This document shows positions 43,791-53,245 of a stretch of 64,000 nucleotides of DNA, piece by piece. The position numbers and the translations under genes were made by a program. Source of the stretch: Methylocystis bryophila (GTDB lineage: Bacteria; Pseudomonadota; Alphaproteobacteria; Rhizobiales; Beijerinckiaceae); assembly GCF_027925445.1 (NCBI RefSeq), contig NZ_AP027149.1, positions 2,864,501 through 2,928,500 on the forward strand, written 5' to 3'. The stretch's first letter is position 1. Every line of letters starts with the position of its first letter. Below the pieces are notes generated by a model. It worked only from the letters and a program-made list of their open reading frames with translations. It was not told the DNA's origin and ran no database searches.

Positions 43791-43994
43791 AAGTGTCACT
43801 GGCCGCGGGAATGTGCGAGGCCCGCGCGAGGTCCCGGCCGGTGGGGCCGCTGGCCGTGGCGTCCGAAGGCGTTCAGGCGCTTCACGACGCCATAGGTGGC
43901 GCGGAAGCCCGCGACGGCGGCCTGTGCGACGAAGATCACGGCGACTGTGCTCGTCGACGTCATCGCGCCCGAATATCCCGTCGCGGATAGCCCC

Positions 43995-44348
43995 TTATGT
44001 GTCTTCTGCGCGGGGGATGTCGCGGCGCGCCAGATAGGCGTCTCCCCAATCGCGCATCAGCAGGAAGAGAGGACCAAGCGTCCGGCCAAATTCGGTAAGC
44101 GAATAGTCCACACGCGGCGGCGCCTGGGCATAGACCTTGCGCTCAATCACCCCGTCGCTTTCGAGTTCTCGAAGTTGCTGGGTCAACATGCGTTGGGTGA
44201 CGCCGGGCAATCGCCGACTCAATTCGCCGAATCGTAAGGTGTCCCCCAGCAGGTGGTAGATAAGGACGCCCTTCCACTTGCCACCGATCACTTCGAGCGC
44301 GGCTTCCACCGAGCAGCCGGGGTTTGCGTCATAGCGCGAATGCCGCAT
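43995..44348 (-). CDS. HxlR-family transcription regulator
   Basis: A 117-aa winged-helix protein with the HxlR pattern: CSVEAALEVIGGKWKGVLIYHL, then FGELSRRLPGVTQRMLTQQLRELESDGVI and the wing RKVYAQAPPRVDYSLTEFG. Cys 12 is the conserved N-terminal cysteine used by redox-sensing members. It is divergent from the reductase gene at 44459 (110-bp gap), which it probably controls. Its own frame is complete. Confidence 0.92.
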   Translation of the reverse strand: MRHSRYDANPGCSVEAALEVIGGKWKGVLIYHLLGDTLRFGELSRRLPGVTQRMLTQQLRELESDGVIERKVYAQAPPRVDYSLTEFGRTLGPLFLLMRDWGDAYLARRDIPRAEDT

Positions 44349-44458
44349 AGAACCTCAATAGTATTGTTTTTGTGGGTATAGGATAAAAAAGTGCATACTT
44401 GCTATATTGTCTGAAAGCAAGGCAGTTCCCGTGTCGTTAAATCCACGAGGAGCCGGCA

Positions 44459-45151
44459 ATGCTGAATTTCGGAATCATGGGCACAGGGCGCATGGCGGTG
44501 CGCCTGGCGGATCTGGCGGCAAAGGGCGGGCATGACGTCAAGTTGGGTTCGCGCAACCCCGACCGGGCCGTTCGCATCGCCGGGAAGCTGGGGCGCAATA
44601 TCAGGGGCGGTTCTTATGAGGAGGCCGCGAGCCGCGACGTCGTCATGCCCTCGGTGTTCATGCGCGACGGGGCCTTCGATGATCTCAAGCCTTTCGCCGC
44701 GACCGTCGCGGGCAAGATCGTCGTCGACATCCTGAACCCTTTCAACGACGCCTACGACGACTTCATCCTGCCCTGGGACACCAGCGCCGCGGAAGAACTG
44801 CAAAAGATCTGGCCTCAGGCCCGGATCGTCAGCGCCTTCAAGTGGCCGTTCTGGGAAGCCTTCGAGAACGCCGAGTTCGAAGGCGGCCCGATGGACATCG
44901 TCTACACAGGCAATGATGTAGAGGCGAAAGAGATCATGCTGGAACTGTTCAAGGCTTCACCGTGGCGCTTTCTCGATGGCGGCGGCCTGGCGCAGGCGCG
45001 CTTTACCGAAAGGATGACGCTATTCTGCGCGCAACTCGGCGCGCGCTATGGCTTGTTGCCGCGCGTGGGCTGGCGGTTGCTCGGCAAACCGTGGACAGTC
45101 GGCGAACGCGACGCCTATAGCGCCACCGTCGAACGGTGGGATCGCCCATGA
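44459..45151 (+). CDS. NADPH-dependent F420 reductase-like oxidoreductase
   Basis: A 230-aa Rossmann protein beginning MLNFGIMGTGRMAVRLADL (GxGxxA/G dinucleotide fingerprint at 7-12), followed by GHDVKLGSRNPDR, which fits NADP(H) preference, and VDILNPFND. It belongs to the family that holds F420-dependent NADP reductases, but most such alphaproteobacterial members lack F420 partners, so the substrate is unknown. It is divergently paired with the HxlR regulator. Its 3' end overlaps a decayed LysR gene on the other strand. Confidence 0.8.
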   Translation: MLNFGIMGTGRMAVRLADLAAKGGHDVKLGSRNPDRAVRIAGKLGRNIRGGSYEEAASRDVVMPSVFMRDGAFDDLKPFAATVAGKIVVDILNPFNDAYDDFILPWDTSAAEELQKIWPQARIVSAFKWPFWEAFENAEFEGGPMDIVYTGNDVEAKEIMLELFKASPWRFLDGGGLAQARFTERMTLFCAQLGARYGLLPRVGWRLLGKPWTVGERDAYSATVERWDRP

Positions 45152-45560
45152 AGCCCTTGAGACGACCCCAGATAAATAATTCCAACGTCGGTAGCTTATC
45201 GCCGGTCCGCCAAGCCAGCGCCACTTCATAAGGCGCCGGGCAGCCATCGCCTGTCAGCTCCCGAAACACGACTCCTACACGTGTTTCGCTGAACAGGCGC
45301 GGAACCAGGGCAACGCCGAGGCCTGCCGCGACGAGCCCGATGATGGTTTCCATTTGCACCGCGCGCTGCGCCACCCGCGGCGTGAAGCCAGCCTCTGCGC
45401 AGGCGCGGAGTATCGTCGAATGAAGGCCGGGACCCTCATGCTGTGGAAAAAGAATCCACGGCTCATTCGCAAGCGCGGCCAAGGCAAGCGGATCGTCCGG
45501 GGCGTCCGCCAGCGACCAGTGGCAAGGGATGGCCCGCGTCAGAAGCCGGTTCTTTCGTCA
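45145..45560 (-). pseudogene. LysR-family regulator, C-terminal fragment
   Basis: The minus strand encodes the effector domain of a LysR protein (ALANEPWILFPQHEGPGLHS, METIIGLVAAGLGVALVPRL, FRELTGDGCPAPYEVALAWR). The DNA-binding half is missing; upstream the frame runs into an SDR remnant of opposite orientation. The frame also runs on into the neighbouring reductase gene without the normal end. It is a truncated, non-functional copy. Confidence 0.7.
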
Positions 45561-45601
45561 CCGGCGCGGTCATCCCGGTCAACGGCGGATGGCGCATCGG
45601 C
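45540..45601 (+). pseudogene. Short-chain dehydrogenase C-terminal scrap
   Basis: About 20 codons read AGSFVTGAVIPVNGGWRIG followed by a stop, which is the typical end of an SDR protein (xFVTGxxIxVDGGWxx). The rest of the gene is missing, replaced by the LysR fragment on the other strand. Confidence 0.6.
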
Positions 45602-45737
45602 TGAGACCCATACGACGCTTGTGGACCTGCAGCGACGCCTTCGGCGCGCCGGCAGAGCGCGTCGTTAAATGAGCCGGAAGCTGGCCGACATGGCGGCAAT
45701 CACACTTGAGGGGGCGCTGATTGTGTTCGCGGCGGAG

Positions 45738-46085
45738 CTACGCGCCAACCCCTTGCGAATTTCTCTGGTAAGCGGCCGCAGGTGCGCCAACGATTTCCCT
45801 GAAACGCTTGGTGAAATGACCCTGATCGGCAAAACCCGCCTCCAGCGACACCTCAGCAACAGGCAATCCCTGCCGCAGAAGCTTCTTGCCAAATTCGACC
45901 CGAAATTGACTTTGCAAAGCCTGCATGGGGATCCCGATGTGCCGCCGAAATTCGCGCATGAGATGGTAAGGACCGATCTCCAGCGCAGCAGAAATATCGG
46001 TTATGGAAAGTTCCTTCTGATAATTCGCTTCTATCAAGGCATAGGCGCCGCGAACAAAGACGGCGGTCGGCCGGATCGGAAGCGC
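45738..46085 (-). pseudogene. AraC-family regulator, C-terminal DNA-binding fragment
   Basis: The minus strand encodes the two helix-turn-helix units of an AraC regulator (ELSITDISAALEIGPYHLMR, then PVAEVSLEAGFADQGHFTKR FREIVGAP in pattern). The sensing domain is absent: upstream of about 46085 the frame continues only as antisense of an SDR scrap, although it stays open to an ATG at 46142. It could be expressed as a lone DNA-binding domain, but decay is more likely. Confidence 0.6.
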
Positions 46086-46086
46086 G

Positions 46087-46182
46087 GATGATGTCGTGCG
46101 CGCCACCACCTTCCTGGTCACCAACAGCTTCATGACCGGCAAGGTGATCGTATGCGACGGCGGGCCCCGGTTTGCCGGATGA
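46087..46182 (+). pseudogene. Second SDR C-terminal scrap
   Basis: About 31 codons read DDVVRATTFLVTNSFMTGKV then IVCDGGPRFAG and a stop, the usual C-terminal end of a short-chain dehydrogenase (xxLxxNxFxTGxVIxCDGG). The remainder of that gene is missing. It abuts the AraC fragment on the opposite strand. Confidence 0.6.
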
Positions 46183-46250
46183 GACTACGTGCGCCTCTCG
46201 GTTCAAAGGCCCACAGTTGTGCAACTCTATCTGTTCAGCATGAGTGAACG

Positions 46251-46721
46251 CTACTCTGGCGCGCCCCCAATAGCTTTGGACATTACGATCGTGCGCTCTT
46301 CACCGTAGAACTCTTCTCGAACAATATTGAATCCCAACATCGCATAGAAAGATTGTGCAGTAATTGAAGACTGCACATTCAACGAGCGGACGGATTGCGC
46401 ATGGGCAGCGTTCTCGACCGCGATCATGAGCTTTGTCGCGACGCCCCCGCGCTGATAGTCTGGGTGGACGAAGACAGACTTGACGGTGTTGCCGCTGAGA
46501 CCTGCGATTCCAACGACCCGTCCGTCGACGATCGCGACAAAGGCATGCCAGGCATCGAGGTTTGAGGCGACATTTTCCGGCAATGTCAAAACCAAGCGAT
46601 CGATCACGGACGCCGGATAATCCTTGGCGTTGGTTTCACGTAACGCGTGAAAAACGATTTCGCAGACGGCTCGCGAATCATCAGCCGTGGCGCGCCTGAT
46701 CGTGATTTGCTTCCTCGGCAT
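46251..46721 (-). CDS. GNAT-family N-acetyltransferase
   Basis: A 156-aa acetyltransferase. It starts ITIRRATADDSRAVCEIVF and has the acetyl-CoA-binding motif VKSVFVHPDYQRGGVATKLM (about 81-100, Q/RxxGxA loop) and a C-terminal FYAMLGFNIVREE strand. The substrate cannot be told. The gene is complete, with an ordinary GNAT length, unlike several GNAT scraps elsewhere in the window. Confidence 0.88.
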   Translation of the reverse strand: MPRKQITIRRATADDSRAVCEIVFHALRETNAKDYPASVIDRLVLTLPENVASNLDAWHAFVAIVDGRVVGIAGLSGNTVKSVFVHPDYQRGGVATKLMIAVENAAHAQSVRSLNVQSSITAQSFYAMLGFNIVREEFYGEERTIVMSKAIGGAPE

Positions 46722-46823
46722 TGCCGTCTCCTTCCTCGTTAAAGCTGGGAGACAGGCACAAAAAACCCGCCTCTAGGCCAACGACTTTGTGGCTACACGG
46801 ACTGGGAGAGATGCTGATGGAAA

Positions 46824-47699
46824 TCATCGCGATCCGGATCTAGCTCTATGCTCCCGAAAAGCCGCAGCCAATGTACGCAGCGCGGCGCGCGATTTGAGAT
46901 CGGTGAGCGTCGAGTGCAGCACGATCTCGGACGACGGCAGGCGCGGCAACCTGAGACGCTCGCCGATTTCGATAGCGCCGGGCGGAGCAAGGCGACAGGA
47001 AAAGATGGCCACGGCCAATCCGGCGGAGACGGCTGCCGCCACTGCCGAGGAACCGCCGCCGAGGAATACTTCCGTCCAGGCGATGCCCGCCTCGTCGAGG
47101 GCGCGGGTCGCGATATCACGCACGCCGCAGGAGGGTGACAGGGCTGCCAGCCGCAGAGGCTCGCCTTGCCGATGCTCGAAATTCGGCGAAGCGAACCATC
47201 CGAAATGCTCGGGGCTCAGAACCTCGCCGTCGCGTCGGTCGTCCTCGCGACGAATGATGCAGGCGTCGAGTTCTCCGCGATCGAAGGCGTCGAGCAGCGT
47301 GCGCGAATTTTCGAGACGGACCTCGATGCGCAGGCCCGGATCGTGCGCGTTGAGTTGCGCCAGAAGTGCGGGGAGCTCCGGCCCCGCGACATGCGCAGCG
47401 ATGCCGAGCACGAAACGGCGAGGGGTCGCGGAGGCGAGGGCCGACAGCGCGGCGTCATGCGCAGCAAGAAAGTCGCGAGCCCGGTCGAGAAACACGGCGC
47501 CGTGTGCGGAGAGCCGGACGTGGCGCGGCGTGCGCTCGATCAGCCGCTGGCCGATCCGCTCTTCCAGGCGCCGCAGTTTGACGCTGATCGCTCCTTGCGT
47601 GGCGCCAAGGGCCTCCGCCGCGCGCGTGAAGCTCTGAAGGTCGGCGATGGCCACGAAAGCCCGAACCGACTCGACATCGAGGGACGCCATTTCAATCAT
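46824..47699 (-). CDS. LysR-family transcription regulator
   Basis: A 291-aa LysR protein. The helix-turn-helix is at about 20-45 (SFTRAAEALGATQGAISVKLRRLEERIG) and the effector domain from about 90. It is divergent from the MFS exporter gene at 47880 and probably controls it. The start could be at 47699 or at a second ATG three codons in; both keep the DNA-binding domain intact. Confidence 0.9.
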   Translation of the reverse strand: MIEMASLDVESVRAFVAIADLQSFTRAAEALGATQGAISVKLRRLEERIGQRLIERTPRHVRLSAHGAVFLDRARDFLAAHDAALSALASATPRRFVLGIAAHVAGPELPALLAQLNAHDPGLRIEVRLENSRTLLDAFDRGELDACIIRREDDRRDGEVLSPEHFGWFASPNFEHRQGEPLRLAALSPSCGVRDIATRALDEAGIAWTEVFLGGGSSAVAAAVSAGLAVAIFSCRLAPPGAIEIGERLRLPRLPSSEIVLHSTLTDLKSRAALRTLAAAFREHRARSGSR

Positions 47700-47879
47700 C
47701 CAAATTTGTTGTCTTTGAAATAGTCAGCCATATCGTTTTTATATCGTCAAGTTTCGCCTACGATCAGCTGCGTCAACAACGGTCGCTCGCAAAATTGCCC
47801 TGCCGCCCCGGCCTTGGTCGCCCCGGGTGAACGGCCGCTCGCGGGGCGCCGCGTGAGCTCGACGCTGAAAGGCCTGATC

Positions 47880-49397
47880 ATGCCCGGTGCTTCTTTGCGG
47901 CAAGGCAACCTTGCCTTGGCCGCCGCCTGCCTCTCGTCTCTGATGTTCGGACTCGAAATATCCAGCGTCCCGGCGATCCTGCCGACGCTGGAGAAAGTCC
48001 TTCACGCCAATTTTCAGCACCTCCAATGGACGATGAACGCCTACACCATCGCGGTGGCGACGGTTCTGATGGCGGTCGGAACTCTGGCCGATCGATACGG
48101 CCGCAAGCTCCTGTTCATTCTGACCATCATCGCCTTCGGAGCGACCTCGCTGCTGTGCGGTCTCGCGCCTGACATGCCAGCTCTCATTGTCGGACGCGCG
48201 CTTCAGGGGAGCAGCGGCGGCGCCATGCTGATCTGCCAAATCGCAGTCCTTTCGAAGCAGTTCAGTGAGCCGAAGGACCGGGCTCGGGCTTTCGGATGGT
48301 GGGGCGTCATATCTGGCCTTGGCCTGGGCTTCGGTCCGGTGATCGGAGGCGGGATCGCCGCGCTGATGGGCTGGGCCTGGGTGTTTCTCATTCACGCCTT
48401 CGTCGCGGTTTTGACGGCGCTTCTCGCTTGGGTCGGCGTCCGGGAATCGAAAGATCCCGAGGCCCGGCGTCTGGATCTCGCCGGCATCGTGACTCTGTCC
48501 CTGGCCGTCTTTTCCATCGCCTACGTCATCACTCAGGGCAGCGAGCTCGGTTTCACCAGCCCCATTGCGTTGGCGATCGTCGCGACAGCCGCTCTGAGCC
48601 TCATCGCCTTCATCATTGTCGAGCAGATCACGCCGCACCCGATGTTCGATTTCTCGGTGTTCCGGGTCCGGTCCTTTTCAGGAGCCTTGTTCGGCTCGAT
48701 GGGCATGAACTTCAGCTTCTGGCCATTCATGATCTATCTGCCGATCTGGTTTCAGGCGGGGCTCGGGCTCGATGGGCCGATGGCCGGCTTGGCGCTTCTC
48801 GCCTACACCCTGCCGACGCTGGTCGTCCCGCCTTTTGCCGAACGCCTTTCGCTGCGCCTTGGAGCCGGGACCGTCATTCCGGCGGGACTGTTCGTGATCG
48901 GTCTCGGCTTCTTCGTCATGAAGGTCGGGGCAGGTGGTGGCCCGGCAGCTCTGCCGACGACTTTGCTCGGCGCGTTGCTGGCTAGTCTCGGCCTCGGGGC
49001 GACCAATACGCCGGTCACCAACACCACGACCGGATCGGTGTCGAGCGACCGGGCCGGCATGGCCTCTGGCATCGATATGAGCGCCCGGATGATCTCGCTC
49101 GCCGTCAACATCGCGCTGATGGGCTTTGTCTTGGTCGATGGCGTTCTGTCTCGCTTGAGCGTGGCGTCAGGATCGTTCGACGTCACGCAACTCCGGCGCT
49201 TCGCCGAACAGATCGCCGCCGGAAATGTCGCCGCCTTCGATCATACCATCCCGGGATTCTCAAAGGTGCTCGGCCTCGACGCGATGGCCGGCGGCTTCGG
49301 AGACGTGATGCTCTACGGGGCCATCGGCGTCTGGGTGCTGGCCGCGCTCAGCTTCTTCACCTTCGGGCGGAAGAGACGTGTCGAAGATGCAGCATGA
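47880..49397 (+). CDS. MFS drug exporter, DHA2 (EmrB/QacA) type
   Basis: A membrane transporter of 505 aa with about 14 hydrophobic segments, the number typical of DHA2. It has MFS motif A (GTLADRYGRKLLF), the motif C-like GVISGLGLGFGPVIGG in helix 5, and WTMNAYTIAVATVLMAVG in helix 2. It should use the proton gradient to expel organic compounds. ATG 47880 is preferred (GAAAGG seven bases upstream) over an earlier TTG at 47814. The divergent LysR gene is the likely regulator. Confidence 0.9.
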   Translation: MPGASLRQGNLALAAACLSSLMFGLEISSVPAILPTLEKVLHANFQHLQWTMNAYTIAVATVLMAVGTLADRYGRKLLFILTIIAFGATSLLCGLAPDMPALIVGRALQGSSGGAMLICQIAVLSKQFSEPKDRARAFGWWGVISGLGLGFGPVIGGGIAALMGWAWVFLIHAFVAVLTALLAWVGVRESKDPEARRLDLAGIVTLSLAVFSIAYVITQGSELGFTSPIALAIVATAALSLIAFIIVEQITPHPMFDFSVFRVRSFSGALFGSMGMNFSFWPFMIYLPIWFQAGLGLDGPMAGLALLAYTLPTLVVPPFAERLSLRLGAGTVIPAGLFVIGLGFFVMKVGAGGGPAALPTTLLGALLASLGLGATNTPVTNTTTGSVSSDRAGMASGIDMSARMISLAVNIALMGFVLVDGVLSRLSVASGSFDVTQLRRFAEQIAAGNVAAFDHTIPGFSKVLGLDAMAGGFGDVMLYGAIGVWVLAALSFFTFGRKRRVEDAA

Positions 49398-49436
49398 GGT
49401 CGGAGTCCGGCAGCCGGCTCCGTTACGCGTTTCGCG

Positions 49437-50315
49437 CTATGCCGAGGTCGGCGCCGTCGAGCGGCGCGCCACCTCGACGAACAGACTTCCGGCCCGCGAG
49501 AGCGGCCGCAGCGGCGAGGCGACGAGCCCGAACTCGCGATGCAAGGGCAGGGCGAGCTTGGAAACCCGAAAGCCACGCCGTTGTTCCGGCAGGGTGGATT
49601 CCGGCACAAGGCTAACACCCGCACCCTCCCGAACCAGGGCAATTGCGCTCGCCCAATCGCGCACCTCGATCTCAATATGCTGGAGTCTCAGTCCGGCCGC
49701 GTCGGCGAGCGAGCGCGCATTGGCGTGACACCCGCCTGTTGCGAGAACAAAGGGTGCGGCCGCGAGTTCGGCCAAGGAGACCGAATTACGCCGCGACAAG
49801 GGATGCGCCGCCGGCAGGATCGGAACCCATGCATCCTGTCCGAGCGGAACGGCATGTCTGGCCGGAGACGGATTGAGAACGACGCCGAGGTCGATCGATC
49901 CCGCCGCGAGCCACGCCTCCACTTCCATGTCGTCGGTTTCGAGCGGCACGAGGTCGACGCCGGGATGCAGCGCGCGAAAACGCCGAAGCAAGGGCGGGAG
50001 GACGCTTGCAAAGACGCTCGGAAACCCTGCGAGACGGAGGGCGCCGGTTTCTGCGCCGATCAGCGCCATCGCCTCTTTCTCGATTGCCTTCAGGTGCGAC
50101 AGCGCCATGCGCGCGTGGTCGAGGGCGCGCTCCCCGAAGGCGGTCAATTCAACGCCCCGCGGCTGCCGGACAAGCAGCTTCACCCCGAGGTTTTCCTCGA
50201 GCGTGGCAAGGGCCTGGCTCATTCCCGATTGGGTGACGCCGAGCTTGTCGGCGGCGGCGGTGAAGCTGCCGGCCTCGGCGACGGCGATAAGGCTCTGGAG
50301 CTGTGTCAGATTCAT
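49437..50315 (-). CDS. LysR-family transcription regulator
   Basis: A 292-aa LysR protein starting MNLTQLQSLIAVAEAGSFTA with the helix-turn-helix AADKLGVTQSGMSQALATLEENLG. The effector domain follows. ATG 50315 fits the family start; a TTG at 50324 is the alternative. It is divergent from the glutathione transferase gene at 50413 with a short AT-rich gap containing TATCAGAAAAATATTCC, suggesting control of that gene. Confidence 0.9.
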   Translation of the reverse strand: MNLTQLQSLIAVAEAGSFTAAADKLGVTQSGMSQALATLEENLGVKLLVRQPRGVELTAFGERALDHARMALSHLKAIEKEAMALIGAETGALRLAGFPSVFASVLPPLLRRFRALHPGVDLVPLETDDMEVEAWLAAGSIDLGVVLNPSPARHAVPLGQDAWVPILPAAHPLSRRNSVSLAELAAAPFVLATGGCHANARSLADAAGLRLQHIEIEVRDWASAIALVREGAGVSLVPESTLPEQRRGFRVSKLALPLHREFGLVASPLRPLSRAGSLFVEVARRSTAPTSA

Positions 50316-50412
50316 AGTAGGCAAGCTTATATCAGAAAAATATTCCAGTAAGTTTTATTATGTCGAGAGGCCTGTCAATGTGGTGGCCATCCACCCCTAG
50401 CGAGGCCCGACG

Positions 50413-51030
50413 ATGAAGCTCTATTTCGCCCCCGACACTTGCTCGCTCTCACCGCACATCGTGCTGCAGGAGCTCGGGCTGTCCTACGACCTCGTGCGCG
50501 TGAACAACCGCACGAAGCGCACGTCGGAAGATGGGGATTTTCTCGCCGTCAACCCGAAGGGCTATGTCGCGGCGCTCGAGCTCGACACCGGTGAGGTGCT
50601 GACCGAAGGACCGGCCATCGTTCAGTATCTGGCCGATTTGAAACCGGAGGCGGGATTGGCTCCGGCCGCCGGCGCGATTGAGCGGGTTCGGCTGCAGGAA
50701 TGGCTCAACTTCATCACCAGTGAAATCCATGCCGGGTCCAGCCCGCTGTTCAACGGGGCCTTGCCCGAGGCTGTCCAGGCGATCTTCCGAGAACGGCTGT
50801 TCCGGCGCTTCGACTTCATCGAAACGAGCCTCGCGTCCCAGGACTATCTGCTGGGGGGCCGCTTCACGGTCGCTGACGCCTATCTCTTTACTGTGCTCGG
50901 CTGGATGGAGGGCTTCTCGATTGATCTCGACCGTTGGCCGGCGAGCGCGCGCTACAGGCAGCGCATCGGCGCGCGGGCGTCCGTGCAGGCGGCCCTGGCG
51001 CGTGAGGCAAAGATTCCTCCCGTCAAATGA
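50413..51030 (+). CDS. Glutathione S-transferase
   Basis: A 205-aa cytosolic GST of the bacterial beta/GstA type. The N-terminal thioredoxin-like half (MKLYFAPDTCSLSPHIVLQE) has Cys 10 near the glutathione site, the NPKGYVAALEL cis-Pro-type loop and the EGPAIVQYLAD segment that binds the glutathione backbone. The helical half ends with LLGGRFTVADAYLFTVLGW. It probably detoxifies electrophiles. The upstream LysR gene is the likely regulator. Confidence 0.92.
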   Translation: MKLYFAPDTCSLSPHIVLQELGLSYDLVRVNNRTKRTSEDGDFLAVNPKGYVAALELDTGEVLTEGPAIVQYLADLKPEAGLAPAAGAIERVRLQEWLNFITSEIHAGSSPLFNGALPEAVQAIFRERLFRRFDFIETSLASQDYLLGGRFTVADAYLFTVLGWMEGFSIDLDRWPASARYRQRIGARASVQAALAREAKIPPVK

Positions 51031-51045
51031 CGGACAAGTTCCGCT

Positions 51046-51198
51046 TCAACCCCGCGTTCGAACGAGTGGGGCTCGGGCCTTGCTAGGCGCGGGCGAGAGG
51101 AATTCCGCCTGCAAGGCGTCAATGGCGAGCGCCATGAGCGCGCGCAGGGCAGGAACATCCTCGGAAGTCGCCCAGCGAGTCGAAAAGCTGGTCGTCAT
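51046..51198 (-). pseudogene. GNAT acetyltransferase N-terminal scrap
   Basis: An ATG at 51198 overlaps the methyltransferase stop (ATGA) and opens MTTSFSTRWATSEDVPALRA LMALAIDALQAEFLSP in pattern, the start of a GNAT domain. After about 36 residues the family similarity ends and the frame stops at 51046. Only the first third of the gene remains, still in operon position behind the methyltransferase. Confidence 0.6.
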
Positions 51199-51968
51199 CG
51201 GGCGGCGTCCGAACGCTCCCAGGCCACGATCGACACCGGGAATTGGAAATTGATGCCGTCGCGCGTGCGCCAGGCTCCGACGCCGATGCGATTTTGTCCC
51301 GAGGCAATGTCGGCGTCGAACATCGCCACGAGCGCCGGCATGTCGGATAAATCCGCGAGCGTGGATAGCTCGGCCTCCAGCCGATAACCGTCAACGACCA
51401 CCTCGCGCAGTCCCGCCGCCCGGCCGACCTCGCGGAGCTGCTCCAGGGTGAGCGCGCTCGTATGGGACGGATCGCGCAATCGCTCCATGGCGTCATAGGC
51501 CGCTTGGGTCTCCGGCGAGGGCGTCGCGTCGATGACGACGATGCGGCCCTCGGAACGGCAGACGCGGACCATCTCCGCGAGCGTGGCGGCGGGATCAGGC
51601 ATATGATGGAAGCTGTAGCGCGTCGTCACCCGATCGAAGCTGCCGCTTTCGAAGGGCAGGGCGATTGCGTCGCCGACGCGCCAGGCCATGTTCTCCAGCC
51701 CCGCCGCGGCCTGCCGCGCGTGCGCCTGCTCGATCATGGCGGGCGTGATGTCGACGCCGGTCACGCTGCGCGAAAGGGGCGCCTGTGCGCAGGCGAGGAT
51801 GCCGGGACCGCAGGCGACATCGAGGACATCCGAATCCGGTGTCAGGGCGCAGGCTCGGAGCGTGCGCGCCATCGCGTCCGCTTCTGCGTGGATGGGCAGC
51901 TCAGAGAAGGGCTTAGCCCAACGGGTGAACTGGTCGACGATGAGCTGGCTGTGCCTGGCGACGGTCAT
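51195..51968 (-). CDS. Class I SAM-dependent methyltransferase
   Basis: A 257-aa methyltransferase. Motif I is VLDVACGPGILACAQA (about 48-63), motif II is GVDITPAMIEQAHARQ, and the motif IV region is FDRVTTRYSFHHMPDP. It is related to UbiE/type 11 methyltransferases. The substrate is unknown. It is divergent from the AraC gene at 52055, and the start ATG 51968 is preceded by AGAGGAGGAT, a strong ribosome site. Confidence 0.9.
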   Translation of the reverse strand: MTVARHSQLIVDQFTRWAKPFSELPIHAEADAMARTLRACALTPDSDVLDVACGPGILACAQAPLSRSVTGVDITPAMIEQAHARQAAAGLENMAWRVGDAIALPFESGSFDRVTTRYSFHHMPDPAATLAEMVRVCRSEGRIVVIDATPSPETQAAYDAMERLRDPSHTSALTLEQLREVGRAAGLREVVVDGYRLEAELSTLADLSDMPALVAMFDADIASGQNRIGVGAWRTRDGINFQFPVSIVAWERSDAAR

Positions 51969-52054
51969 ATCATCCTCCTCTAGGGAAGGGGACGATAGCC
52001 TTCGCCGCTTTGGACGACTAACGTTCTACGGCCATAGTTGAGCGGATAGCGGCC

Positions 52055-52867
52055 ATGCAGGCATTGAACGACGCCGAAACCCAAAACGCCATACGCGCCC
52101 ACGGCCTCGATCGCCCGGCCGGAGTCGGATTCGCGTTTCTGGGCGCCGCCTGCAATGTCCTCTATGATTGGCACGCACACGACTACCATCAGCTGATGTA
52201 TGCTGCGGGCGGACCCGCACAAATCGAGACGGATCGCGGTCGCCATATCCTTCCGCAAGGCCGGGCTGTCTGGATACCGGCGAGAACGCTGCACCGCTCC
52301 CTGGTCGCGGATAGCGGCGGCGCCTCGCTGTATTTTTCACCTGACGCCGTCGAGGATCACTCAAGCCATGTGCGGATCGTGGTCGCGAGCCCATTGATGC
52401 GGGAGATGATCCTATTCGCGACCCGCTGGCCGCTCGGCGCCAGCGAGACCGATCCGCTCGCCGACAACTTCCTGCGCGCATTGGCGCTTCTGTGCGGCGA
52501 GTGGCTACAACGCGAGCTTCCGCTGTTCCTGCCGAGCGCGACGAGCCCCTCTCTCCGTCGCGCCATGGACTACGCCTTGGGCGATCTTGCCGCCGCGACG
52601 CTGACCGAAGCCCTGCGTCACGCGGCGCTGTCCGAACGCACCTTCCGTCGCCTGTTCGCACGGGAGACGGGACTGACGTGGCAAAACTGGCTCTGCCAAG
52701 CGCGGATTCAGATGGCGATGGGGCTGTTGATCCAGGGTCAAAGAATAACCGGCGTTGCGGCCGACGTCGGATATGCGTCCCTCAGCGCCTTCGCAAAGGC
52801 GTTCGCGCAGATCGCCGGCGAAGCGCCGGCTCAATTCCGGCAGCGCCACGCCTCAAAGGCGAGCTGA
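52055..52867 (+). CDS. AraC-family transcription regulator with cupin sensor
   Basis: A 270-aa regulator. The N-terminal cupin (about 30-105) has the metal or ligand pattern DWHAHDYHQLMYAAGG and LPQGRAVWIPARTLHR. The C-terminal AraC domain holds two helix-turn-helix units (LTEALRHAALSERTFRRLFA and ITGVAADVGYASLSAFAKAF). It is divergently paired with the methyltransferase gene and probably regulates it. The frame is complete. Confidence 0.9.
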   Translation: MQALNDAETQNAIRAHGLDRPAGVGFAFLGAACNVLYDWHAHDYHQLMYAAGGPAQIETDRGRHILPQGRAVWIPARTLHRSLVADSGGASLYFSPDAVEDHSSHVRIVVASPLMREMILFATRWPLGASETDPLADNFLRALALLCGEWLQRELPLFLPSATSPSLRRAMDYALGDLAAATLTEALRHAALSERTFRRLFARETGLTWQNWLCQARIQMAMGLLIQGQRITGVAADVGYASLSAFAKAFAQIAGEAPAQFRQRHASKAS

Positions 52868-53245
52868 CAATTCGCGAGGCCTGACGGCGGCTGTCGCAGC
52901 TGGCGTCCAGACACTGATGCGAACATGGAAGCCGCCAAGGACAGGCTGCGACATTTAGCGCGCCCGCCTCGTCCGCAGTTCGCGCGCACAGCCCGTCTTC
53001 GTCTCGCCATCCTTCTCGGGGGTCAGCCTCCTGGCTGTGGCGTGGGCTGGCTTTGATCCCTCAGGGCTTGCCGCAACCAGATCACGGCCGGGTCCGCCGC
53101 ACTGCGGGGATGCCAAGCAAGGCCTGCTTCAAAGCCTTCGATGCTGATCGGAGGCGTAAACATCCTGTGGCGCTCTGCGCTGTCTAGCCCTCACTCGATG
53201 CGAGATTTCGGCTCGGCTTCAGCAACTTCTAACGCGAGCACGATC
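52868..53245. other. Intergenic stretch, no gene recognised
   Basis: No frame with family features or a good ribosome site was found between the AraC gene and the ATPase gene. An in-frame upstream start of the ATPase at 53141 is possible but adds a segment without conserved features. Confidence 0.4.
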
